Positions 1 to 11,348 of a DNA stretch of 48,255 nt are shown here, one piece after another (position 1 is the stretch's first letter; each line of letters starts with the position of its first letter). The notes below the pieces were generated by a model. That model was not told where the DNA came from and searched no databases. It worked only from the letters and a program-made list of their open reading frames with translations. The DNA lies in assembly GCA_027576995.1 (NCBI GenBank), contig JANBQC010000097.1:11879-60133 (forward strand), in the 5' to 3' direction. The DNA is from Dimargaris cristalligena. Taxonomy: Eukaryota > Kickxellomycota > Dimargaritomycetes > Dimargaritales > Dimargaritaceae. Position numbers and translations under genes: made by a program.

Positions 1-87
1 TTACCCTTTCACTTTCAGACTACTGGGAATATGATAGTAGTTGTAGGAAGAGTATAGGCGAGTAGGTGTTTTTTCTTTCTTTCTTTC

Positions 88-109
88 TTTTTTTTTTTAA
101 AAAAAAAAA
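88..109. repeat. T11-A11 palindrome
   Basis: Eleven T followed directly by eleven A form a perfect inverted repeat with no loop. It sits beside a TTTC-repeat tract. A second uninterrupted T/A palindrome (T10-A10) occurs at 36131-36150. Such tracts exclude nucleosomes and can serve as transcription end signals on both strands; that role is inference here. Confidence 0.7.
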
Positions 110-1763
110 CTGGCCAATTCAGGGCAATGGAACTGCTATTTGGATTTAAGTTACAATTTTTCGGCCCGATTGACTTTTCAAATGGGCTATAGGGCCATAT
201 ATGTTAAATGTAGGCTAACAGTCGAAGGAATTGGGAGTAAATTAAACCAGTGTTGAATATAAAAACCTCGTTTTAGAATGCCCAAATAAAAAGCGGATTG
301 ACTAGTATCGAGTCATTGATACCATTACGGGTTAAATAGTGGTAAAATATGGTAATAGCTAAAGAAAGGAACCACCGCCACCCCGGCCTTAGGAAGTGGC
401 GGGTACCGGTGGTTTGGGATCACCTCACGAGCGCAGACGTTCTCGCTTGGCCGGATGTTACATTGAACCCTTTACTGCATTGGCCAAGTGGCCCGTTACA
501 AAAGCACACCTCGACCATCGAAGCGACCCATTTACACACGTGTAGGAGGGAAAGGGGAGGGGGGGCGGGGATTATTGACACTGGGTCAAGAAGGAGGGCG
601 CAAATGTAAACCAATTTCGCCAAGGCTATCTCTCCTCAAACCCAATTGGGTTATGGTTGTTGGACGTGTGTTCCCAGGTCCGCTATTATGTGATATATAG
701 TGGAGGGAGTGGCTCACGCCAACATGAACTCCCTCTCTCCCCCCCACACACATATCACCCTCGTCCACTCTTTTGACTATCGCCCTCATGGTTAAACCTA
801 CGACCACCACGATATTTTCAATTAAACTACCAGCGTTGCCAAGTGTGTGTGTGATCTTACTGTAAGCTGTAAGTGAGCCTCTGGGGATTCTAGACAGGGC
901 TGATTACATGTAGTGGAGATTCTTCAAAAGTCAACTGAACTTGCCCTATCCCCCTTTTCGACCCAGAACGATGGGTCCAGCCAATAAGGCACCGTTGGTG
1001 GATGTTGAATTGGATTCCGAGTACACTGTGTAATACGGCCCGGATTCCTGGATTTCCCAACTACGTAGTTTCCATACATGGATAGCTCATCTGGCAGGTC
1101 AGCCTCCCAACCACCTCTACACCTACATCATCGACCCCGCCCTCCGCCCAAATCTATTAGTAATTTACAATTTTGTAGAACACATACACTCTCACAAAAG
1201 AGAATTTCCAAATATATACATTTATATACAACCGGCGCAACCCCTCCTCTCTCTCCCATGCACTTGAATTTATTTTCCGCTTCTTTCTTCGTTATCCCAA
1301 CACTCCGCAACTCCAGATTACCCAATCTCCCCCTCCTTCCTTGATGCTACTCCCGCCTAGTAATGTGATAGGTGGTTGGTCTAATCATGGTGAATCTCTC
1401 TCTCAATCACGAACACATCGATTGGAAGAAGGCTGTCGCCACTACCCATAGCCGAAAAACCGGAGTTGGTGGCGACATGGCCCTCTCTTCTATTTGGGTG
1501 TGTATCAGTCAAACCCTTCCCCCCCACCCACCCATCGTTAGTGCGGAATACCACCACCACCATATAACCAAGCTGCCAATTCCATTAGTAGAGCCTCTCC
1601 CGCCATGACATCATGTACATCAAAAGTTATATAGGGGAAGGCAATTATCATCACATTCTTATTAGGTAGATTAAACAGTTGAGGAAAAGAGTGCGAGTGT
1701 GTGCACACGCCAAAACATCCGCTAAGGACAGCAAGCTTCTTTAAAATGAACAGCCAAGGTAAA

Positions 1764-1784
1764 AGAGAGAGAGAGAGAGAGAGA
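1764..1784. repeat. (AG)n microsatellite
   Basis: About ten uninterrupted AG dinucleotides. One of many GA/CT tracts in the non-coding parts of the window. Confidence 0.85.
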
Positions 1785-2331
1785 TTTCATTAGCAGTCGG
1801 ATTTTAGAGGCACAAAAGTACTACTGTACGTTAGATGGAGGTTAAAAAGGGAGTTATTAAACGGGGAAGGAGGGAATAGGGCGAGTTGAATTCAAAAAGG
1901 GGGGATGATAAAAATACAGATACATATGGATATATGTAATATACAAATGTAGGAGAGGGGGAGTAATGAGCATGTATATAAATTAGCTATATACACAGGA
2001 TGCCCGAAGAACGCAAGACAAAGGGGAGAGAGAAGAAGGAATAGGGTGTACGTGCGTGTAAAGAGCGGAGGGACTAACAACGACACAATACAATAAGGTG
2101 GGATGTTTTTTGGGGTTCCGTCTACCTCACCCAAGAAGCCAGGGAAGAGATAGAGTAGAGAACGCGGGGAGTGTGAAGGAAGAGGAATAATAATATAATG
2201 GGTGATATCTAATCGGACATGAATTGCAGGGGGGGGGCAGCGAAGGAAGCGGAGGGGGGAAATGCGAGTCTAATATGGGCCAGACCGACACCGTCACATT
2301 CAACATTAGGATTACGATTAAACGATTATTA

Positions 2332-3768
2332 TTACGACCGACGGTTACTGGGGTGTTTCAGTTGGTTTAGGGCATAGTCCTCGGTGAAGTGCTGGTGGTG
2401 TTGTTTCGAGGGGGTTTCACCATTATTACACAACTCGATGCTTTGGACCCAGGAGTCGTCAACGATGTCTTGGATGGAGATACGTTTCTCCACATCAGGT
2501 TCCAGCATCTGGGCGATGAGGGCACTGGCCTTGGGGGGCAGTTTGCGGAATGGCTCGTATACCTTACCCGAAGCCTTGGCCTCCAGGTATCGCACGTAGT
2601 TGGGGTCGTGCTTGGTGGCCGTGCGGAAGGGCACACCCTTGCAGTACATGGCGTAGAGCACCACACCGCAGGACCAGACGTCCACCTTGCGGGCATCGTA
2701 GGGTTTGCCGGAGAACTGCTCGGGGGCAATGTAGGGCTCGGAACCGCAGAAGCCGCGGGACATGTGGGTGGTATTTTCCCAGCACATGCGGAACACATCG
2801 GCGACACCAAAGTCGGTGATTTTGACGTGGCCGTAGGCGTCCACGAGGAGGTTCTCGGGTTTGATATCCCGGTGGGCCACACCCATGGAGTGCAGATAAG
2901 CCACGCCCTGGACCATCTGCCGGAAGCAGCAGTCAATCTCGGGGCCGGCCATGTTGCCCTCCCGGATCACGGTGTACAAGTCACCACCGGGGCAGTACTC
3001 CATGACCTGGCACCAGCGCTGCTGCTGGTCCTGGACCAAGTCGACGGTTTCGACAATGTTGGGGTGGCGCATGGTCGAGCTGATACAGAATTCACTGGTC
3101 AGCTTCTTGACGTACTCCTTCTCGGATTCGTCCTTGCGGCGCTTACGGAATTCCTTGACGGCGTACATCTTTTCGTTGCGGGTAGCGCGGTCCAGGTGGT
3201 GGACCAGGCGGACCACGGCGGTGGCACCCTTACCGATGCAGCCCTTTTCACAGACACCGTACTTCTTCTGGAGACTCGCGGAGTCGTTGCACGACTTGGT
3301 CGACGAGGTCACGGAAGTTTTACGGGTCAGCTTGGCCATGGAGAAGCGTTCCTTGAAGCTGGAGGACTTCTTTTCCTCACCCGACGGGGTGGCGGACTGC
3401 GGCACGGTCGGGGGGGTGTGGGAAGCCCCGGCCTCGTAGGAGGACTGGGAAGAGAAAGATTCTTGGGACATGGTGCGACGGTGGCGGGGGCCGGCGGGCG
3501 AAGTCAAACGACTGGCCACGGCAGCGAAACCGAACTTCTTGTGGGGTTCGGGACCGGCGGATAAAGGCACGGACACGGGGGTAGCAGTGGCAGGGGGAGT
3601 GGCCACAATAGTATCAGTGCTCGAGTTGGACGAGTGACTCTTACTCGAGTGCACGGGCACACCGGCACTACGGATAGAAGTGGGTTGAGAAGGGGTAGCA
3701 GAAGAAGAAGAGCGGTGAGGAATCTTCAGGGGGTAGGGAATACGGGCGGGGGCCTGTATCGTAGTCAT
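2332..3768 (-). CDS. HAL4: HAL4/SAT4-type serine/threonine protein kinase
   Basis: A single-exon protein of 478 residues. Residues 1-160 are a Ser/Thr/Pro-rich, probably disordered N-terminal region. A complete protein kinase domain follows: glycine-rich loop GKGATAVV near 179-186, ATP-anchoring Lys205 in YAVKEF, catalytic HRDIKPEN at 299-306, DFG at 319-321, APE at 348-350, and a final helix ending near 441. The wording CEKGCIGKGATAVVRLVH and the MEYCPGGDLY hinge match the fungal HAL4/SAT4/HAL5 family. In yeast these kinases promote salt tolerance by stabilising Trk potassium transporters and other plasma-membrane proteins; that role here is inferred from the family. I chose the ATG at 3768 because the frame stays open for 78 more codons upstream without any ATG, and that extension is hydrophobic and unlike the family. 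The stop is TAA. All catalytic residues are present, so it should be active. High GC and codon bias leave long open frames on the opposite strand. Confidence 0.93.
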   Translation of the reverse strand: MTTIQAPARIPYPLKIPHRSSSSATPSQPTSIRSAGVPVHSSKSHSSNSSTDTIVATPPATATPVSVPLSAGPEPHKKFGFAAVASRLTSPAGPRHRRTMSQESFSSQSSYEAGASHTPPTVPQSATPSGEEKKSSSFKERFSMAKLTRKTSVTSSTKSCNDSASLQKKYGVCEKGCIGKGATAVVRLVHHLDRATRNEKMYAVKEFRKRRKDESEKEYVKKLTSEFCISSTMRHPNIVETVDLVQDQQQRWCQVMEYCPGGDLYTVIREGNMAGPEIDCCFRQMVQGVAYLHSMGVAHRDIKPENLLVDAYGHVKITDFGVADVFRMCWENTTHMSRGFCGSEPYIAPEQFSGKPYDARKVDVWSCGVVLYAMYCKGVPFRTATKHDPNYVRYLEAKASGKVYEPFRKLPPKASALIAQMLEPDVEKRISIQDIVDDSWVQSIELCNNGETPSKQHHQHFTEDYALNQLKHPSNRRS

Positions 3769-5250
3769 GATGAAGAGAGCCTTGAAGGGGGGGAAGAAGG
3801 AAGTGGCTAAGTAGAGAAAAAGAGGGAGACCCAAGGGTAGGAAGCAGGCGAGTAAACCAGTTAAATAAACCGAGGGGAGATAATGGGGAGGGGGAAAACT
3901 GGCAGTGCTGGCCGAAACCGGGCAGTAACAGTTAGGAAGGGGGAGGGAGGGTAATAGGGAAGCACCTAAAACCGGAAACCTGGGCGAGACACACCCAACC
4001 AACCGGTCGCGCGCAAGAAAGTGAAAGGAGAGTGGGGGGAAGGAGGGGGAAGGAGAGATACGGGAAGCGGGCCCGTATGTATTTATATCAACCTCTGTTT
4101 TTTAGAGAGAGAGAAGGGGCGAAAAGTATGCACAGGCTAGAGTCTAAGACGGGGATTGTGTTATTATTATATCCTGACCAGCAAGAATGGAGAGAGATTA
4201 AATAGTAAGGGCGAGTATAGGTAAGTACACACTGCGGTTATAAAAGCATGTTGGCAGTAGAGCAAGCGAAGTAGTAGTAGGGAGAAAGATATCAAACGCC
4301 ACACTCGTTATCACATACACACACAAGCAAACAGGGAAGTAGCTCAGCGGCGGAGGGAGGAAGGAAGGAAGGAAGGAGAGACAAGTGGAGCCAAACGAGG
4401 ACCGTGGCTAGATTTATGAGGAGTGGAAGAGGGAGGGTTGTTGAGCCACACTAGTAACGACGAGGCGACAAATCGGGGTGACGAAAGAGAGAGAGAGAGA
4501 AGAGGGAAAGTATATGTAGATTAGACTATACTGGAATTGTGTGTCTAAGGTACATCAGGCAAGGGAGAGAGGAGAAGCAGGGACAGCAGGCGGGTAGAGC
4601 GCAAGGCAGAGAAGAGAGAGGCAAAATAGATGGGGCTGTGTGAGGAGGTGGTGTTGGTGAATGAAGAGGAGAGGCGGCCGGGCGACGGACTTTTATACCA
4701 AAACCGCACTATCCGGAATCATAGGGCAGGCCAGACGATAGGCGGGGAAGAGAGACAGTGGGGAGATGATGATGGGTGGATGTATGCTGCTAAAAAGAGG
4801 GGAGGAAATAAATGCGCATACAAAAGGAGGGAGGAAATATATGCGCATACAAAAGGAGGGAGGAAATATATGCGCATACAAAAGGAGGGAGGAAAGAGGG
4901 GCGGATGGTCCTCTTCTCTGTGATACACACCCATCCACCCGGCGCACAAGATGGGACGGGTGAGGAGAGTGTATGCCAAATGAGAATACCACTCAGGCGT
5001 GTGGATGCTTTGGTTGGGCACAGGCCGCTCATTCTCGTATCGGTTGGGGTGATATGGATGAGAGAGAGAGAGCCAAATGGGAAAGGGGGACAACGAAACA
5101 GGGTGGGGTTCCAGAAACGAGGGGGTTTTAGTGGAGAAAAAGGGTAGGGGGAAAAGTGTATACCCTCCGCGGGGAGGGTTGTTAGTTAGCTCAGAAAAAA
5201 AGGGAGGACCGAGGCTGAAAAGAACGTGACATCTTCGCCCCCACCCCAAT
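3769..5250 (-). promoter_or_regulatory. Upstream region of the kinase gene
   Basis: There is no supported gene here. The plus strand is strongly purine-rich (GGAGG, GAGA, GGAAGG runs), so the sense strand of the kinase is pyrimidine-rich, as is common for promoters and long 5' leaders of highly expressed fungal genes. The region includes a 29-bp tandem repeat at 4801-4895. The open frames across 4630-5250 are by-products of the skewed composition. I cannot locate the transcription start. Confidence 0.45.
4801..4895. repeat. 29-bp tandem repeat, three copies, palindromic core
   Basis: Three adjacent units of 29 bp (4801-4829, 4830-4858, 4859-4887) plus an 8-base partial fourth. Units 2 and 3 are identical and unit 1 differs by one base. 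Each unit carries ATGCGCAT, widened to the perfect 10-base palindrome TATGCGCATA in units 2 and 3, followed by a purine block AAAAGGAGGGAGG. The period is not a multiple of three, so it is not a coding repeat. It lies about 1.0-1.1 kb upstream of the kinase start codon. Confidence 0.92.
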
Positions 5251-5492
5251 ATTTATCACCTGGCTTTATTCAAAATTTGCATAATATATACTAGTTAGTT
5301 AGTAAGTATATAATACATTTCCAAGCCAAAAACCCACCTCTATTTTCACCCTTATCCCCCACCTTGCTATCCTATCATAGGGACCGGTTGTAAAAAAGGG
5401 GGTGGGCCACAGCCACGAGCCTTCACCCATTGGAGGGGGCCAAGGATGGTACATTTTTTTTCATGGTCAACTGATAATACCGGCTGCCCTCC

Positions 5493-5495
<3 letters not shown>

Positions 5496-5522
<27 letters not shown>
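5496..5522. repeat. (TC)n microsatellite
   Basis: An uninterrupted TC tract of 27 bases. Confidence 0.88.
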
Positions 5523-5528
<6 letters not shown>

Positions 5529-5758
5529 TTCGTTGACAATGAATAGAGAGAAACCGAGTTTTTTTTTTAAAACAATAGCATTGGACAGCAGGTGGCAAAG
5601 GCGGGTGTGTGTGGATGGTCCACCCAACATATATCTGCCCCTCCTGCGCGATATGAAATATAAAATAATACATAGCAGATAATTACCAAATCCCGCTTAG
5701 CTAAGCCTCCCCCCTCTCGTTACCGCCCAAGCTACCTATGGTGCGCGGTCACGACCCC

Positions 5759-5781
5759 ATTATTATTATCATTATTATTAT
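5759..5781. repeat. (ATT)n microsatellite
   Basis: About seven ATT units with one C interruption. Confidence 0.85.
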
Positions 5782-7554
5782 AGATTACCATAGTTGGACG
5801 GGATGGATAAAAAATCAGCCGCTAACCACATATAACATTATAACGGAGCCGAAGCAAAATAAAACAACATGGTCACTCACCTACCTATTCAAACCACCGC
5901 ACTCCCCAAAACTGACATCATCATCATCCATGCCACCCGACCTGTCCAAGCGGGTCAGCAGGCACCCAAGTGCTTACTAGACGAGGCTAGCATATCGAGT
6001 GTCATGAAAATACCTCGCTTGTTTTTTTGGTTTAATTTATAAACGTCATTTGCCAAGCCCGTAGAGGGAACTGCCGGGGGTAGAGCTGTCGAGCGTCATT
6101 GGGCATGCTTCGTAATGTACGACCACCAACCGGCCAGCATGACGACCACGACAGCATCAATCAATGCATCATTTTTATCGGGTTCGGCGGAGGATGCTAG
6201 GACAACTTAGGTTCAACGCAATCCAGCCCGAATTAGGATCGAATGAAGGGCACCGGAAATTACCCCGAGTGTTCCCCACCCCCTACTGCCAATGACATAC
6301 GCATAAACAGGCAAATACACCTCCCCCCTCCCTTTCCCGTCTACTCCCCCGGTGGCTCCCGCTTTACCCTACCGCCCGGCATCGCGGCCGTCTAGTAGTT
6401 CGACTTCAACAATATTCAAAAAATAGAATAAATAAAAAAAGCAGCTTCGAACCGTTCGAGTTAAAAATGTGCCAAGAATTCGGAGAATGTAGGAAGGGGG
6501 ACATCTAAGGGGGAGAGAGAGGACGATAACTACAATTGAAGGATTCGAATACCCAACCATCGCACAATGAGGGAGTACGCCAAGAAATCCGACGACAGTT
6601 CGGCGCACACGACCTGCGCACGTCAGGGGAGAATGACGAGGTACACCTGTAGAACTGAATGAAGCGCCCGAACCATTCGATAACCACTCTAATTTCCGCG
6701 GACCCGTCCATGGTGAGGTGTATATTATATACACACTTCATTTAATCACATCTATTCACACCGACACCGACATCAGCATCGGCCCCAGCAACCTACACCC
6801 ATACCCACATACCCACACATACAAAGAGCGCGATGGAAACTATCCATCTATAACATTCCCCCACTCGCTACTCCTCCGACTATGCATCGATGCGGGGAGG
6901 GGTAATGAGGGTTAACCAAGGTCTTCTTCTACCCACTACTCCGCACCTCAACATGGTCCAACTACTGGGCAACAGGCCATTATAAGCGGGGATGTTGCGA
7001 TTAGAATGCAGTTTAGCCACATCATTTAGAATGCTTGGCCAGTCATTGCTGTATCTTCGAGAGGGGGGTAGGTGAGGAGCGACACCCAGGGAGGGAAAAT
7101 TGAAGGGTGGCTCCGCTACTATTCCTGCAAAGGTACGCTATGAATGAGGGCCCTCTTTTCCTTACACAGGCTATTTCAAATCCATCGAGAGAGGGGATCG
7201 ATAGGGGGAAGAGCGGGTCACTAGTACGGCCTCCCCTGGGGGTGATGGTCTTGGCGTATAGTACTTTCCCTGCCCAACCTGTCATTATTGGTACATGCAA
7301 TTTAAATACATAAATAAAATAATACAAAAAGACGGGTATATACCAGTCATTGGGCTCGTGTTCCACTATAACCTAGCGTGGACCCAACGAAAGAAACCAT
7401 CGAAAAGGAAAAAAGGAGGTGGAGGGGTCTCTCTAACGAGAGGGATGCTAGTATATGAAAGTAGAGCTGGACTTCTATAAATAATCGAATAGGGGCGCCC
7501 CCCCCCATTGCCTCTTAGCCTCGTTGGCCCTTAATGCCCCTGATCCCGTCGATA

Positions 7555-7680
7555 TGGGTGAACTTCAACCCAACTGTATAAGATTTTACACAATATATGT
7601 ATGGGAGAATAACTTTTGACCAGTAATATTTACCTCATCAAATGGATTATTCGTTATACAGCCTGGATGAACTTCTGCCA
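7555..7680 (+). mobile_element. MITE-like element, copy 1 (diverged)
   Basis: A 126-bp element bounded by imperfect terminal inverted repeats. The left end is TGGGTGAACTTC and the right end is GAACTTCTGCCA, whose reverse complement is TGGCAGAAGTTC. It is flanked on both sides by TA (7553-7554 and 7681-7682), which would be the target-site duplication of a Tc1/mariner-type transposase. It shares a clear backbone with copies at 32507 and 42441, including CAGTAATATT, AATGGATTATTCGTTATACAG and TGGATGAACTTCT, but is the most diverged of the three. It has no coding capacity, so it would have moved by a transposase encoded elsewhere. Confidence 0.72.
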
Positions 7681-8346
7681 TATTCACAACAGTAAAGCGA
7701 AATCCTGCCAAAGCACACAACCCTCTTTTTTTTGACTAACTTGGGGAGAGCGGAACCCTGCCGAAGTATTCCATTGAAATTGCCGAAACCCTGTGGCACA
7801 CAATAGTAGAGTAGGTTAACAAAAGAGGACAGCAATAAAGAGAAAATGAGAGAGTGAGAGCCTTATGGACAAACGGGTATATTTTTACCTCATGGTACAA
7901 GGCCAAGCGAGACCGGAAACACCCGTTTGACATGCATGGCAGAGAAAGAGAGAGCTCTGATCGGAGGCCTGACCAACCCGCCGATGGGAAGTGAGAGTAT
8001 GGACGGTTTGGTTGTTTCTCCACATAGATCAGTTCCTAAATAAATATATGAAGCTGGGCGTGGGCAGCTGCCATGATCACGCTACCCTAGCCATCCCAGC
8101 GTTGGCCTGTGCCCCTCGCATGGATTCCCCAACTAATTGACCTTGGTTTCCCAGGTTCATTCACAGTATGGGCATATCCAACCATGGCCATGGCCGTTAA
8201 TTGTATCGGTATCAGTTTACCGTTATTATTAAAATCAGACATCTATATGGTGGGTTGATTAGTCGCGGGCATGGAGGAGAATTGGACGCCCCGTACCCAA
8301 CATTCAATGGTTGGGTAAAGAGGTGCATCCCACGGAGTGGTTCTAG

Positions 8347-8380
8347 TTATTACTATTATTACTATTATTACTATTATTGC

Positions 8381-8414
<34 letters not shown>

Positions 8415-8415
8415 T
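8347..8415. repeat. (ATT)n microsatellite, long, interrupted
   Basis: About 69 bases of ATT/ACT/GCT triplets, pure in the last 35 bases. In translation it gives runs of Tyr or Ile, which explains open frames on both strands here that I do not accept as genes. Confidence 0.92.
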
Positions 8416-10113
8416 GGGGGGGTGGAGGGATACCCAACTGCTCCAAGGCTAAGCAAATTTCTATAAAGGCAGTGAGGGAGTGAGGGGAAGGGCGGGGAGC
8501 AGCCAGGGTCCGCGCAGGGTGCGCAAAGGTCACATAGGGCAACTAAGCAATCTAAAGAAATTGGTGAACTTGTTACATCTCTTCCCCCTCCCCCCCCACC
8601 ACCACGTGCAGGCCTGCGTTAACTAAAAAAGCCACACGGCCAGGTTACCTGAAATTAAACGATTTAATCAATGGGGGCGATGTGAAGGTAAAAAGAATTG
8701 CGGCCATCCGAGTTGGGGGAAATGGACATGCTCAAGTATGATTGAGCTGTAGCTGGCGAAGACAATTCGATAGCCCCCGCCAAGGGCGCATGATGCACGA
8801 AGTGTCCACGGCACCAAAGCGAAAATTGCCGTATTCCACACATGAGTGCCTCTCTAGTTAATGTAGAACATCGAAGCTCGACGTAACGATCCACGGGATG
8901 GGATGGGACCGGCTAACCTGCACCCTTCCCGTAAAAGGATAAAATAGGCATTGTAGACGGTCACCGGTTAGACTAAACCAAAGCGAAGAGGAGGAACGGG
9001 GAGAAGGCATGAAATGTCTGTTCCAAAGTACTAATTTAATTAAAGCCATGCAGTAAGCATGCTATACTGTAATTTGGGGGTATCAGGGGCATTCCCAGCT
9101 TGGTGCTTTGTTTTTTTTTTCACAAACAGACGATGCGGAACAGGACCGGTGATTACCCAGAGGCTTTTTGGATTCATTCAGCCAATTGTAGTGTCCGTAT
9201 TAATCGCATGCAAATAAGGGAAACGCTTTGGTTAATGCGCGAGACTACAATATAGTAATAGTGTATGTGTGGCGAGTGCGTGTTTTGGCCAAATTATCCC
9301 AATATTGTGGGGTGTTCGCTGTCTAGAGAGGGAAATAGCCGGACCAAACGCGAATGGGGAACGGCAAAATCAGGTGGATTCGAAAAGCCGCTGGACGTAT
9401 GGCGAGCACAACTGAATTATCCCAAGGGGGGAAGACGAGTGAGTGTATCGACCCAAGTATCGAATTTAGACAGTCCGTGAAATGCACATGGAGGGTGTGA
9501 ACGTAGCGAGATGTAAGGGGTGGTTCGAAACCCACCTTTAAGGGGACCCGGAGGAGTACGAGAACGAGGTGAGTGTGGGTGTGGGTGTGAGGATATAGGG
9601 TCGAACTAGACAACCAAAAGGGGGGAGGGCTCCGTCCAAATAGGGGTTCGTTGAGTAGCTGGAATGCTTTCCTACACTTTGGAGGCGAGTCTGGCTCGAC
9701 AGCTTGATTGTCCAGAATGAGAGGTTTGATTCCCCTCGCTCTGGTGCGCAGTGATTTAAAAGCCCTCACCCAGCGCCGTTCGCATATTGGATGCCAGCTT
9801 CCTTAATAAGCAACCCTCGATCATTTCACCGACCAACACCCGGTTTGCACCCACACAAGCAATTTTACAATTGCCGGAACTGGATCCAGCCGCCAAGTTG
9901 AATAGCCCGGACGCGGACTCGGGATAATATATAGCCAGGCTTTTACATAGGGTCTGGTATGAACCGAGCAAATATATAATATATAGAAAAGAAAGAGGGG
10001 AGACCAGGGCCCTGATTTCTCTTCTCCCGTTGTCCGCCTCATCTGCCGCGTCTGGGCATTCGTTTAAGCGAACGGGGTTCGACAGTAGGGATGATCTGGA
10101 CCCGTGTCGGGCC

Positions 10114-10134
10114 ATTTTATTTTATTTTATTTTA
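10114..10134. repeat. (ATTTT)n microsatellite
   Basis: Four ATTTT units in direct succession. Confidence 0.85.
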
Positions 10135-11316
10135 GTAACGAGGCATATGGCGAAAGGGTCAGCGCAAGGGGATGCCTCCTACTGGAGGCCAGGGCACCCG
10201 ACCCCATCCTGGCAACTAATTGAGGGCCCTTCTTTGATAGTATCTGCCCGATCTATTCAGTCTCCTTAGCACCCTATTTAGCCAGTGTCCTCCGTCCTAT
10301 AGTCACTATGGCGAGATTGGTTATTAAGTTAGCTATATATATATATTCAATCGATTAAATGAAAACTGGGTCGAGACATACACTGTTTGGTGGAATGGGT
10401 GGAGAAAGGGAGACAAAGTAGCTGTGACCAACTAACTGCCCACCCTCACATAGAGAGCACCAGATTGCTTCCCCCACATACTCCGTTGAACCTTAGCACT
10501 CCCCTGGTGAGCGTGCCCCCAGTGAATGTGATATAACCCCCCCCTGACGGAAATTGGATAAACGGATGTGGAGAAAGGGTATGGCAGAGTGATATATAGG
10601 GGCCGGCGAAGACCCATTCGGCGGTTCTTCTCCGTTGGTGTGCCCGCGTGCTTCTCTCTCCTTCTCCTCTTCTCCCTAACTGGGAAATTGGCGGTTGACG
10701 TGGACGAGTCAGCTGGAAGAATCGTCAATGTCGAAGCAGTAGCGGTCTGTGCACCAACTTACTATGGCATTGTAAGTTGTAGCAGGAAGCGATAACCCTA
10801 GTCTGGCGCAAGGGACATGTTATTTCGGCTTGGGGGGTAGAATGGAGAGAACTGCCACAGCTAAATGGCTTGGATGAGCCATGGGCCAGCTCTGTGTAGG
10901 CCCAGCATTATTATTATTATCATCACCATCACTACCTGGCTAAATAACAGGGCAGGGAAATGCCGTCCTTATGTGATACTCGATGGACCTAAAACAATAT
11001 TAAACCTGGTGGGGGGACCAGCCCAGCAGCTCTGGGTAAGAGGGTAGGTGGAAAGGAGGGTGGGGTGGGGAAATCGGGGGAGGATCCCTCTCTTTCATGG
11101 CCATGGAGCCTGGTGGTGATTTAATTAGCGCACCACCACCAAGAAAGGGAAAAAAAAGTCCCACCTAATCTCACCTGCCACGGATGGGCCAATCATCGCC
11201 CGGGATTCGCTGAATCAACCCAAAGCGGGGCCGCTCTTACTATATTATGTATAGTGGTGTATACACCGAAACACTTCCCCAGCCCAACAGTTGCTGTTAC
11301 CACCGCCCGAATAGAA

Positions 11317-11348
11317 AGAGAGAGAGAGAGAGAGAGTGAGTGAGTGAG
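11317..11348. repeat. Compound (AG)n-(TGAG)n microsatellite
   Basis: Ten AG units run directly into three TGAG units. The second motif probably arose from the first by a substitution that was then copied by slippage. Confidence 0.88.

Larger units (their letters stand above)
1..2331. other. Intergenic region, no gene supported
   Basis: No reading frame here has coding character. The open frames are short, rich in Pro, Ser, Leu and His, and overlap each other on both strands, as expected by chance. The stretch holds a T11/A11 palindrome near its left end, an AG microsatellite and purine-rich tracts. The part nearest 2331 must include the 3' untranslated region and polyadenylation site of the kinase, which is read leftward, but I cannot place the cleavage site. 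Confidence 0.6.

Noticed and set aside
2389..3564. Long plus-strand frame of 391 codons, opposite the kinase
   Set aside because: It is the mirror of a GC-rich, codon-biased gene. The kinase on the other strand has every catalytic motif, and the antisense product is rich in Gly, Val and His without any domain.
3769..4002. 78-codon upstream extension of the kinase frame
   Set aside because: It begins with TTG, contains no ATG, and reads a hydrophobic Pro/Leu-rich stretch foreign to the family. It is better explained as 5' leader.
4336..4360. A-box-like TAGCTCAGCGG suggesting a tRNA
   Set aside because: No B-box or foldable arms follow; the next 60 bases are GGAAGG repeats.
8201..8542. Frames on both strands with long Tyr or Ile runs
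   Set aside because: They are translations of the ATT microsatellite at 8347-8415.
9519..9536. tRNA T-arm-like hairpin with GGTTCGAAACC
   Set aside because: The loop is 8 rather than 7 bases if the 5-bp stem pairs, and no anticodon arm, D-arm or acceptor stem can be fitted around it on either strand.
9323..9769. 148-residue minus-strand frame
   Set aside because: It crosses a GT-type simple repeat (His-Thr run), has no domain and lacks coding composition.
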